From contig DAIMZO010000008.1 in the NCBI GenBank assembly GCA_036733925.1, positions 14,694-78,693 of the forward strand: DNA of 64,000 nucleotides, written 5' to 3'. Both the position numbers and the translations under genes were made by a program. Below the pieces are notes generated by a model. It was not told the DNA's origin. It ran no database searches and saw nothing but the letters and a program-made list of their open reading frames with translations. The stretch is from UBA2897 sp036733925 (GTDB taxonomy: Bacteria > Bacillota > Negativicutes > Selenomonadales > Selenomonadaceae). This document shows, in pieces, positions 56,674-64,000 of this stretch (the stretch's first letter is position 1; every line of letters starts with the position of its first letter).

Positions 56674-57321
56674 ATGTCCAAAGCTATTTTAGGTAGAAAA
56701 CTTGGTATGACACAGATCTTCACCGAGGAGGGCAAGGTTGTCCCGGTAACGGTCGTCGAGTCTGGCAACAACGTGGTTCTGCAGAACAAGACGGTCGAGA
56801 GCGACGGTTACAATGCCGTGCAGCTCGGCTTCGGTGAAATCAAGAAAGAATACAGAGTCAACAAGCCGATGAAGGGTCACTTCGACAAAGCAGGCGTAAA
56901 GCCGGTGAAATTCATCCGCGAGCTTCGTCTTTCCGATGCTCCGGAGAGCAAAGTCGGTGACACGATCGGCGTTGACATCTTCGCTGCTGGTGATTTAGTC
57001 GACGTTACGGGTACTTCCAAGGGCAAAGGTTTTGCCGGCGGTATCAAGCGTCACAACTTCGCATGCGGCCGCATGACCCATGGTTCCAAGAGCAAGCGTG
57101 AGCCGGGCTCGACGGGTGCCATGATTTCCGGTCCTGGCGGACGTGTCCTGAAGGGCAAGAAGCTCCCAGGCCATATGGGCCATGAGCGTGTTACGGTTCA
57201 GCGCCTCACGGTTGTCCGTGTCGATGCAGACCGCAACCTCATCCTCATCAAGGGCGCCATCCCGGGCCCGAAGAAGAGCTTCGTTGTGATCAAAGATACC
57301 TGCAAGCCAGGCAAAAACTGA
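56674..57321 (+). CDS. rplC: 50S ribosomal protein L3
   Basis: 215 residues: AILGRKLGMTQIFTEEGKVV, then GKGFAGGIKRHNFACGRMTH and SKREPGSTGAMI, the peptidyl-transferase-centre loop; near 23S 3' end. GGAGGTGG site. Confidence 0.97.
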   Translation: MSKAILGRKLGMTQIFTEEGKVVPVTVVESGNNVVLQNKTVESDGYNAVQLGFGEIKKEYRVNKPMKGHFDKAGVKPVKFIRELRLSDAPESKVGDTIGVDIFAAGDLVDVTGTSKGKGFAGGIKRHNFACGRMTHGSKSKREPGSTGAMISGPGGRVLKGKKLPGHMGHERVTVQRLTVVRVDADRNLILIKGAIPGPKKSFVVIKDTCKPGKN

Positions 57322-57344
57322 TTGGAAGGAGGATAACCTAAGTT

Positions 57345-57971
57345 ATGGCTACAGTAGCAGTTTATGATATCACGAACAAGCAGGTTGGCGATATCGACCT
57401 CAATGAGAACATCTTCGGTGTGGAGATGAACGCTGGGCTCCTGCATCAGGCAGTGCTCATGCAGCTCGCTTCTGAGCGCCTCGGCACGCATGCCACGAAG
57501 ACGAGATCGTTCGTCCGCGGCGGCGGCCGTAAGCCATGGAAGCAGAAGGGCACGGGCCGTGCCCGCGCTGGCTCGACGCGCAGTCCGCTGTGGGTCGGCG
57601 GCGGCACGGTCTTCGGGCCGCATCCGCGCAAGTATGCGTTCCGCATGCCGCGCAAGCAGCGTCGTCTCGCCATCAAGTGCGCCCTTTCCGACAAGGTGCA
57701 GAGCGGTGATTTCGTCGTTCTCGACAGCCTCGATTTCGACGCGCCGAAGACGAAACAGGGCCTCGATCTCCTGAAGGCTTTTGACAACACGAATGTCAAG
57801 GCCCTCTTCATCACGGCCGATGAAGCACAGAACGTCGAGAAGTCCGTACGCAACATCCCGGGTGTCAAGGCGATCAACACGACCGGCCTCAACGTATTCG
57901 ACATTCTGAACGCTGACAAGCTGTTCATTACGAAGGATGCCATCACCCGTATCGAGGAGGTATTCGCATAA
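57345..57971 (+). CDS. rplD: 50S ribosomal protein L4
   Basis: 208 residues: the exit-tunnel loop GGRKPWKQKGTGRARAGSTR and the globular part VLDSLDFDAPKTKQ. L4 is the S10-operon autorepressor in E. coli and Bacillus; a structured leader upstream of rpsJ is compatible. Stop overlaps the rplW start by one base. Confidence 0.97.
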   Translation: MATVAVYDITNKQVGDIDLNENIFGVEMNAGLLHQAVLMQLASERLGTHATKTRSFVRGGGRKPWKQKGTGRARAGSTRSPLWVGGGTVFGPHPRKYAFRMPRKQRRLAIKCALSDKVQSGDFVVLDSLDFDAPKTKQGLDLLKAFDNTNVKALFITADEAQNVEKSVRNIPGVKAINTTGLNVFDILNADKLFITKDAITRIEEVFA

Positions 57972-58255
57972 TGGAAGCACGTGATATCCTGATCCGTCCG
58001 CTGGTTACGGAGCGCACGACGCAGCTCATGGCGGAAGGCAAATACGTCTTCGTTGTTGCGAAGACGGCAAACAAGATCGAGATTGCCAAGGCAGTCGAGT
58101 CGGTCTTCAACGTACATGTACAGAAAGTCAATACGGTCAACGTCCTCGGAAAGACGAAGCGCCTTGGCCGTACTTCCGGCAAACGCCCGGATTATAAGAA
58201 AGCTATCGTGAAGCTCGCTGCTGGCGAAAGCATTGAGTTCTTCAACGCAGAATAA
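57971..58255 (+). CDS. rplW: 50S ribosomal protein L23
   Basis: 94 residues: ARDILIRPLVTERTTQLMAE, YVFVVAKTANKIEIAKAVES. Tunnel-exit docking site for SRP and trigger factor. Start overlaps rplD stop (TAATG). Confidence 0.97.
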   Translation: MEARDILIRPLVTERTTQLMAEGKYVFVVAKTANKIEIAKAVESVFNVHVQKVNTVNVLGKTKRLGRTSGKRPDYKKAIVKLAAGESIEFFNAE

Positions 58256-58275
58256 AGAGAAGGAGGTTACAAAAA

Positions 58276-59103
<828 letters not shown>

Positions 59104-59113
59104 TCATAACGAG

Positions 59114-59133
59114 CAGGCGCAGCTCTGCGCCTG
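59114..59133 (+). other. 9-bp GC-rich hairpin between rplB and rpsS
   Basis: CAGGCGCAG-CT-CTGCGCCTG with no T tract; the only long intercistronic hairpin inside the S10 operon. Possibly an RNA-processing or protective site. Confidence 0.45.
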
Positions 59134-59151
59134 ACGAAAGGAGGAGACACT

Positions 59152-59433
59152 TTGTCAAGATCGGTTAAGAAGGGTCCTTACGTTGCAGAAAGCCTCATGA
59201 AGAAGATCGAGGCGCTCAACGAAGCTAACGATAAAAAGGTTGTCAAGACTTGGTCCCGCAGTTCCACGATTTTCCCGGAGTTCGTTGGTCACACGATTGC
59301 GGTTCACGATGGCCGTAAGCATGTTCCTGTTTATGTTACGGAGGATATGGTTGGCCATAAGCTCGGCGAATTTGCACCGACCCGCACGTTCAAGGGTCAT
59401 GGCGGCGAAGAGCGTACGACTTCCCTGAAGTAA
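59152..59433 (+). CDS. rpsS: 30S ribosomal protein S19
   Basis: 93 residues, TTG start: SRSVKKGPYVAESLMKKIEA, TWSRSSTIFPEFVGHTIAVH, and the KLGEFAPTRTFKGH end. GGAGGAG site. Contacts 16S rRNA head. Confidence 0.97.
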   Translation: MSRSVKKGPYVAESLMKKIEALNEANDKKVVKTWSRSSTIFPEFVGHTIAVHDGRKHVPVYVTEDMVGHKLGEFAPTRTFKGHGGEERTTSLK

Positions 59434-59452
59434 TTGCGAGAGGAGAATTTTT

Positions 59453-59788
59453 GTGGAAACAAAAGCAGTAGCTAAGTATGTTCGCATTGCTCCGCGCAAA
59501 GTACGTGTCGTCATGGATCTCATCCGTGGCAAGAACGTTGCCGATGCATTTGCGATTCTGAAGTTCACGCCGAAAGCCGGCGCTGACGTGGTCGAGAAAG
59601 TCCTCCGTTCGGCAGTTGCCAACGCGGAGAACAACTTCGACATGGATGTGGATAAGCTTTATGTCAAGACGGCCTTCGTCGATCAGGGCCCGACGCTCAA
59701 ACGTATCCATCCGCGTTCCCGTGGACAGGCGTTCAAGATTCTGAAGCGCACGTCCCATGTCACGATCATCGTCGACGAGAAGAACTGA
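59453..59788 (+). CDS. rplV: 50S ribosomal protein L22
   Basis: 111 residues, GTG start: AVAKYVRIAPRKVRVVMDLI, VANAENNFDMDVDKLYV, and the tunnel hairpin GPTLKRIHPRSRGQAF with no macrolide-resistance insertion evident. Followed by rpsC after 16 bases. Confidence 0.97.
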   Translation: METKAVAKYVRIAPRKVRVVMDLIRGKNVADAFAILKFTPKAGADVVEKVLRSAVANAENNFDMDVDKLYVKTAFVDQGPTLKRIHPRSRGQAFKILKRTSHVTIIVDEKN

Positions 59789-59804
59789 GAAGGAGGGAAA
59801 CGGT

Positions 59805-60473
59805 TTGGGTCAGAAAGTTAATCCGCATGGAATCCGCCTTGGCATTGTCAAAGACTGGGATGCTAAGTGGTATGCAGATAAAGATTTTGCAGACAACCTG
59901 CATGAAGATATCAAGATCCGCGACTACCTGAAGAAGAGCCTTGAGGCAGCCGGCGTATCGCGCGTCGAGACGGAGCGCAGCAAGAACCGTCTCAAGATTA
60001 CGATTCACACGGCAAAGCCGGGCATGGTCATCGGCCGTGGCGGATCGGGCATCGAGCAGATCAAGGACGGCCTCAAAGGATACACCACGAAGCGTGTGGA
60101 TATCCAGATTGCTGAGATCAAGCAGCCGGATATGGATGCAACGCTCGTTGCCGAGAACATCGCGCAGCAGCTCGAGCGCCGTATTGCGTTCCGCCGTGCG
60201 ATGAAGCAGGCCGTCGGGCGCACGATGCGTCTCGGCGCAAAGGGCATCAAGATCATGTGCAGCGGCCGCCTCGGCGGTGCTGAGATCGCCCGCAAGGAAT
60301 CCTACCGCGAAGGCAGCATTCCTCTTCATACGCTCCGTGCAGACATCGACTACGGAACGGCAGAGGCCAACACGACGTATGGCCGCATCGGCATCAAGGT
60401 TTGGATCTTCAAGGGTGAAGTCCTTCCGGAAAAGAAGCAGCGCAAGGCTGTGACTGAAGGGAGCGAAGCTTAA
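59805..60473 (+). CDS. rpsC: 30S ribosomal protein S3
   Basis: 222 residues. TTG 59805 after AAGGAGGG gives GQKVNPHGIRLGIVKDWDAK. KH domain with GMVIGRGGSGIEQIKDGL, then RRAMKQAVGRTMRLGAKGIK. mRNA-entry helicase component. Overlaps rplP by one base. Confidence 0.97.
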   Translation: MGQKVNPHGIRLGIVKDWDAKWYADKDFADNLHEDIKIRDYLKKSLEAAGVSRVETERSKNRLKITIHTAKPGMVIGRGGSGIEQIKDGLKGYTTKRVDIQIAEIKQPDMDATLVAENIAQQLERRIAFRRAMKQAVGRTMRLGAKGIKIMCSGRLGGAEIARKESYREGSIPLHTLRADIDYGTAEANTTYGRIGIKVWIFKGEVLPEKKQRKAVTEGSEA

Positions 60474-60916
60474 TGTTACTACCAAAGAGAGTAAAATACC
60501 GCAAGCAGTTCCGCGGACGCATGAAGGGCAAAGCGCATCGTGGCAATACCCTTTCGCATGGTACCTACGGCCTCGTTGCTCTTGAGCCGGCATGGATCAC
60601 GAACCGCCAGATCGAGGCAGCTCGTATTGCTATGACGCGTTACATCAAGCGCGGCGGCCAGGTCTGGATCAAGATTTTCCCGGACAAGCCGGTAACGGCA
60701 AAGCCGGCCGAGACCCGCATGGGTTCCGGTAAAGGTTCGCCGGAGTACTGGGTTGCTGTCGTGAAGCCGGGCCGCGTGCTCTTCGAGATGGATGGCATCC
60801 CGAAGGAAGTCGCAGCAGAGGCCATGCGCCTTGCCGGTCATAAGCTCCCAATCCGGACGAAGTTCGTGACGAAGGATGATTTCAAAGCAGAGGGCGGTGA
60901 AGTAAATGAAGGCTAA
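60473..60916 (+). CDS. rplP: 50S ribosomal protein L16
   Basis: 147 residues: LLPKRVKYRKQFRGRMKGKA, FGTYGLVALEP-type SHGTYGLVALEPAWITNRQ, IFPDKPVTAKPAETRMGSGK. Overlaps rpmC by 11 bases, so translation is coupled. The last residues (EGGEVNEG) are acidic. Confidence 0.97.
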   Translation: MLLPKRVKYRKQFRGRMKGKAHRGNTLSHGTYGLVALEPAWITNRQIEAARIAMTRYIKRGGQVWIKIFPDKPVTAKPAETRMGSGKGSPEYWVAVVKPGRVLFEMDGIPKEVAAEAMRLAGHKLPIRTKFVTKDDFKAEGGEVNEG

Positions 60917-61100
60917 GGAAATTCGCGAAATGAGCGCTGATGAGCTTAACCAGAAAGTTACTTCGCTCAAAGAGGAACTGTTCAACCTCCGTTTCCAGCT
61001 CGCTACTGGCCAGCTTGAGAACCCGATGCGTATCAAAGATGTGAAGAAGAATATTGCTCGCATCAAGACGATTCAGCGCGAGAATGAGCTCAAGGCTTAA
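60906..61100 (+). CDS. rpmC: 50S ribosomal protein L29
   Basis: 64 residues, two-helix protein: KAKEIREMSADELNQKVTSL, NLRFQLATGQLENPMRIKDV. Its ribosome site (GAGGGCGGTG) is within rplP. Confidence 0.97.
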   Translation: MKAKEIREMSADELNQKVTSLKEELFNLRFQLATGQLENPMRIKDVKKNIARIKTIQRENELKA

Positions 61101-61134
61101 GCGCAGAGATATGCAGAAGGAAGGAGGCTCCCTG

Positions 61135-61392
61135 ATGAGCGAAAGAAACGTACGTAAGACGAAGATCGGCAAGGTCATTTCGGATAAGATGGACAAGACC
61201 GTCGTCGTTGCAGTCGAGGAACTCGAGCAGCACAAGCTCTACAAGAAACCGGTCAAGAGAACGGTGAAGTTCCACGCGCATGACGAGAAGAACGAGGCGC
61301 ATGTCGGCGACCGCGTTTCCATTATGGAGACGCGCCCGCTTTCCAAGACGAAGCGCTGGAGAGTCGTCGAAGTCGTAGAGAAGGCTAAGTAA
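61135..61392 (+). CDS. rpsQ: 30S ribosomal protein S17
   Basis: 85 residues, OB fold: RNVRKTKIGKVISDKMDKTV, YKKPVKRTVKFHAHDEKNEA, ETRPLSKTKRWRVVEVVEKA. ATG 61135 after GAAGGAAGGAGG; longer in-frame extension upstream overlaps rpmC and is not conserved. Confidence 0.97.
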   Translation: MSERNVRKTKIGKVISDKMDKTVVVAVEELEQHKLYKKPVKRTVKFHAHDEKNEAHVGDRVSIMETRPLSKTKRWRVVEVVEKAK

Positions 61393-61422
61393 TCCCAAGA
61401 ACACGAAAAAGGAGGTCAAATC

Positions 61423-61791
61423 ATGATCCAACAGCAAACCATCCTGAATGTTGGTGACAACACCGGCGCGAAAGAGATTATGTGCATTCGTGTTCTCGGC
61501 GGTTCTTATCGTAAGTATGCCAACATCGGTGATGTTATCGTAGCTGCCGTGAAATCCGCAGCTCCGGGCGGCCAGGTCAAGAAGGGCGATGTCGTCAAGG
61601 CAGTCGTCGTCCGCAGCAAGAGGGGCCTGCGCCGTCAAGATGGTTCCTATATCCGTTTCGACGAGAACGCAGCCGTCCTGATCAAGGACGACAAGACGCC
61701 GCGCGGCACGCGTATCTTCGGACCGGTGGCACGTGAGCTCCGCGAGAAGGACTTCATGAAGATCGTTTCGCTGGCTCCAGAAGTTCTTTGA
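61423..61791 (+). CDS. rplN: 50S ribosomal protein L14
   Basis: 122 residues: MIQQQTILNVGDNTGAKEIM, RSKRGLRRQDGSYIRFDENA, GTRIFGPVARELREKDFMKI. AAGGAGG site. Start of the spc-type portion. Confidence 0.98.
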   Translation: MIQQQTILNVGDNTGAKEIMCIRVLGGSYRKYANIGDVIVAAVKSAAPGGQVKKGDVVKAVVVRSKRGLRRQDGSYIRFDENAAVLIKDDKTPRGTRIFGPVARELREKDFMKIVSLAPEVL

Positions 61792-61808
61792 TGACAGGAG
61801 GTGCTATT

Positions 61809-62135
61809 TTGTCAGTCGTTAAACTGAATGTAAAGAAGGGCGACACGGTTGTCGTTCTTTCCGGCAAGGATAAAGGCAAGCAGGGCAAAGTGCTCGCAGC
61901 TCAGCCGAAGAAGAGCAAGGTCATCGTCGAGGGCGTGAACAAGATCAAGCGTCACACGAAGCCGAGCCAGAAGTACCCGCAGGGCGGCATCATCACGAAG
62001 GAAGCACCGATGCATGTCTCGAAAGTCATGCTCGTCTGCCCGTCGTGCGGCAAGCCGACCCGCGTTGCTCACAAAGAAGTCAATGGCAAGATGCTCCGCG
62101 CCTGCAAGAAGTGCGGCGAAGTCATCGATAAATAA
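61809..62135 (+). CDS. rplX: 50S ribosomal protein L24
   Basis: 108 residues, TTG 61809 after AGGAGG: SVVKLNVKKGDTVVVLSGKD, KGKQGKVLAAQPKKSKVIVE (KOW), and a Cys4 zinc-ribbon-like end (CPSCGKPTRV..ACKKCGEV) as in many Firmicutes. Confidence 0.96.
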   Translation: MSVVKLNVKKGDTVVVLSGKDKGKQGKVLAAQPKKSKVIVEGVNKIKRHTKPSQKYPQGGIITKEAPMHVSKVMLVCPSCGKPTRVAHKEVNGKMLRACKKCGEVIDK

Positions 62136-62154
62136 GCAGAAAGGAGGAGCATAA

Positions 62155-62694
62155 GTGGATAGATTACAGGAAAAATACCAGAAGGAAGTCTGCCCGGCAA
62201 TGACCGAGAAGTTCGGCTACAAGAACGTCATGCAGCTCCCGAAAGTCGAGAAGATCATCATCAACATGGGCGTCGGCGAAGCCGTCGGCAACCCGAAGGC
62301 ACTCGACGCTGCGGTCAAAGACCTCACGACAATCTCCGGCCAGAAGCCGATTCTGACGCGCGCGAAGAAATCCCTCGCAGCCTGGAAGCTCCGCAAGGGC
62401 ATGCCAATCGGTTGCAAGGTCACGCTCCGCGGCACGCGTATGTATCAGTTCCTCGACAAGTTCATGAACGTCGCTCTTCCGCGCGTCCGCGACTTCCGCG
62501 GTGTATCGGATAAGGCGTTCGACGGCCGTGGCAACTTCGCTGTCGGCCTCAAGGAACAGCTCATTTTCCCGGAAATCGAGTACGACAAGATCGACAAGAT
62601 CCGCGGTATGAACATCGTTATCGTTACGACGGCAAAGACGGATGAAGAAGCGAGAGAGCTCCTGAAACTCATGGGTATGCCGTACAGTGCATAA
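62155..62694 (+). CDS. rplE: 50S ribosomal protein L5
   Basis: 179 residues, GTG start: DRLQEKYQKEVCPAMTEKFG, GQKPILTRAKKSLAAWKLRK, GVSDKAFDGRGNFAVGLKEQ. Binds 5S rRNA and P-site tRNA. Confidence 0.98.
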   Translation: MDRLQEKYQKEVCPAMTEKFGYKNVMQLPKVEKIIINMGVGEAVGNPKALDAAVKDLTTISGQKPILTRAKKSLAAWKLRKGMPIGCKVTLRGTRMYQFLDKFMNVALPRVRDFRGVSDKAFDGRGNFAVGLKEQLIFPEIEYDKIDKIRGMNIVIVTTAKTDEEARELLKLMGMPYSA

Positions 62695-62710
62695 AAGGAG
62701 GTAAGGAAGT

Positions 62711-62896
62711 TTGGCTAAGAAGTCGATGAAGGAGAAATGGGCGAAGCCCGCTAAGTTCTCCACGCGCGAATACAACCGCTGCAAGATCTGCGGACGTCCG
62801 CATGGTTACATGCGCAAGTTCCAGATGTGCCGTATCTGCTTCCGCGAGCAGAGCTACAAGGGAGCCATCCCTGGCGTAACGAAAGCCAGTTGGTAA
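62711..62896 (+). CDS. rpsN: 30S ribosomal protein S14, zinc-binding type
   Basis: 61 residues, TTG start: AKKSMKEKWAKPAKFSTREY, then CKICGRPHGYMRKFQMCRIC: four Cys (CxxC..CxxC) of the short zinc (Z) form found in Firmicutes and Actinobacteria. AAGGAGG site. Confidence 0.97.
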   Translation: MAKKSMKEKWAKPAKFSTREYNRCKICGRPHGYMRKFQMCRICFREQSYKGAIPGVTKASW

Positions 62897-62927
62897 GGCT
62901 ATAGATTGAAAGGAGGATATCGATTCA

Positions 62928-63326
62928 ATGGCAATGACTGATCCTATTGCAGATATGCTTACTCGCGTGCGCAACGCGAACTCTGTTTTCCACGAGAGCG
63001 TGGATATCCCTGGTTCCAAGATTAAGACCGCTATCGCTGAGGTCCTGAAGAACGAGGGCTACATCAAAGACTACACCTTCACGGAGGACGGCAAGCAGGG
63101 CGTCATCACGATCGACCTGAAGTACGGACCGAACCGCGAGAAGGTCATCAACGGTATCAAGCGCATTTCGAAGCCGGGTCTCCGTCAGTATGCAAAGCAT
63201 GACGAACTCCCGCGCGTTCTCGGTGGCCTGGGCATCGCCATTATTTCTACGTCCGAGGGCATCATGAGCGACAAGCAGGCTCGCAAAGCCGGTCTCGGCG
63301 GCGAGGTTGTCGCGTACGTTTGGTAA
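62928..63326 (+). CDS. rpsH: 30S ribosomal protein S8
   Basis: 132 residues: MTDPIADMLTRVRNANSVFH, then LPRVLGGLGIAIISTSEGIM and GGEVVAYVW end. In E. coli S8 represses the spc operon. AAGGAGG site. Confidence 0.98.
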   Translation: MAMTDPIADMLTRVRNANSVFHESVDIPGSKIKTAIAEVLKNEGYIKDYTFTEDGKQGVITIDLKYGPNREKVINGIKRISKPGLRQYAKHDELPRVLGGLGIAIISTSEGIMSDKQARKAGLGGEVVAYVW

Positions 63327-63352
63327 TCATCAAGTAGTCAGGAGGTGTACAG

Positions 63353-63904
63353 ATGTCAAGAATTGGTAATGCACCGATTGCCATCCCGGCTGGCGTAACC
63401 GTCACGGTCGGCGAGGACAATCTCGTGAAAGTCAAAGGCCCGAAAGGTGAACTTTCCCGCCATATTCATCCGGATATGAAAGTAACCGTCGAGGACAATA
63501 CCGTCAAGGTAACGCGTCCTTCCGACGATAAACCGCACAGATCCCTGCACGGTCTTTCCCGCACGCTGATCAACAACATGGTTCTCGGCGTGACGGAAGG
63601 CTTCCAGAAGGATCTCGAAATCAATGGTGTCGGTTACCGTGCCCAGAAGAAGGGCAAGAACCTCAACCTCTCCCTTGGTTTCTCCCATCCTGTCATCGTT
63701 GAGCCGCCAGCGGGCATCGAGTTCGACTGCCCGTCGGCCAACACCATCACGGTAAAGGGTATCGATAAGGAACTCGTCGGCCAGGTCGCAGCGGAGATTC
63801 GCCGCTTCCGTGAGCCGGAGCCGTACAAAGGCAAGGGCATCAAATACGCTGGTGAGCACATCCGCCGCAAGGAAGGCAAGGCCGGCGCAAAGGGTAAGAA
63901 ATAA
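63353..63904 (+). CDS. rplF: 50S ribosomal protein L6
   Basis: 183 residues: SRIGNAPIAIPAGVTVTVGE, KVKGPKGELSRHIHPDMKV, and the second-domain motif REPEPYKGKGIKYAGEHIRR. AGGAGGTG site. Confidence 0.98.
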   Translation: MSRIGNAPIAIPAGVTVTVGEDNLVKVKGPKGELSRHIHPDMKVTVEDNTVKVTRPSDDKPHRSLHGLSRTLINNMVLGVTEGFQKDLEINGVGYRAQKKGKNLNLSLGFSHPVIVEPPAGIEFDCPSANTITVKGIDKELVGQVAAEIRRFREPEPYKGKGIKYAGEHIRRKEGKAGAKGKK

Positions 63905-63934
63905 ACCACGGATTCGAGAGAGGAGTGAATCTCT

Positions 63935-64000
63935 GTGCTTCTTAAAGCAGATAAGAACAAGGCACGTCAGAAACGTCATCTGCGTGTCCGCAACCATATC
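63935..64000 (+). CDS. rplR: 50S ribosomal protein L18, first 22 codons (cut by window edge)
   Basis: GTG start after GAGAGGAG: LLKADKNKARQKRHLRVRNH, the basic N-terminal start of L18. Position after rplF is the standard spc order (rplF-rplR-rpsE). The rest lies beyond the window. Confidence 0.88.
   Translation, partial: MLLKADKNKARQKRHLRVRNHI

Overview
The window reads as chromosomal DNA of a high-GC, outer-membrane-bearing Firmicute (Negativicutes; a Selenomonas/Mitsuokella-like member of the Selenomonadales is my best guess). The reason is a mixture of traits. Firmicute-type machinery is present: FapR, FabK, zinc-type S14, DivIB/FtsQ, an L7Ae-like protein, MraZ and RecX. Alongside it sits a complete AcrB/MexB-type RND pump with a lipoprotein adaptor, which needs an outer membrane. 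MurE has the meso-diaminopimelate motif DNPR. TTG and GTG starts with strong Shine-Dalgarno sites are frequent. The species call is inference.

Layout. 1-5.0 kb: LysR tail, an overlapping OmpR/histidine-kinase pair translationally linked to a dTDP-4-dehydrorhamnose reductase gene, and an SstT-like Na+/amino-acid symporter. 5.0-9.9 kb: cupin, YdcF-like protein, MATE exporter, glycerate kinase and two decayed genes. 9.9-16 kb: rsmD and coaD, normally neighbours in Firmicutes, are separated by a ~4.8 kb accessory block. The block holds a six-repeat ACGX-type RiPP precursor (6 Cys at exact 9-residue spacing), its radical SAM/SPASM maturase, a PNPOx-like/2x[4Fe-4S] fusion protein, a gutted alcohol dehydrogenase, a class-M sirtuin, a zinc macrodomain hydrolase and an Rrf2 regulator. 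It is bracketed by two diverged copies of about 115 bp carrying the rsmD promoter and first codons, so coaD now has a duplicated rsmD-type promoter. This block is the most interesting part of the window.

16-19.6 kb: a coiled-coil protein, larB-larC (nickel-pincer cofactor synthesis), yceD-rpmF. 19.6-27.5 kb: fatty-acid synthesis cluster fapR-plsX-fabK-fabD-fabG-acpP-(fabK/NMO paralogue)-fabF-rnc, without fabH. 27.5-33.7 kb: a metallo-beta-lactamase-fold hydrolase, then a MarR regulator divergent from the RND adaptor and pump. 33.7-37.0 kb: recA-recX, guaA. 37.1-51.3 kb: a division/cell-wall (dcw) cluster mraZ-rsmH-ftsL-murE-murF-mraY-murD-murG-murC-ddl-ftsQ-ftsZ. It lacks ftsI, ftsW, murB and ftsA, and a degenerate IS607-type tnpA/tnpB remnant lies between murC and ddl. 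51.4-64 kb: L7Ae-like gene, str operon (rpsL-rpsG-fusA-tuf), then the S10/spc ribosomal operon rpsJ to the start of rplR, running off the window.

Almost everything is on the + strand; the minus-strand genes are the cupin, the glycerate kinase with its downstream remnant, and the MarR gene. I saw no tRNA, rRNA or CRISPR array.
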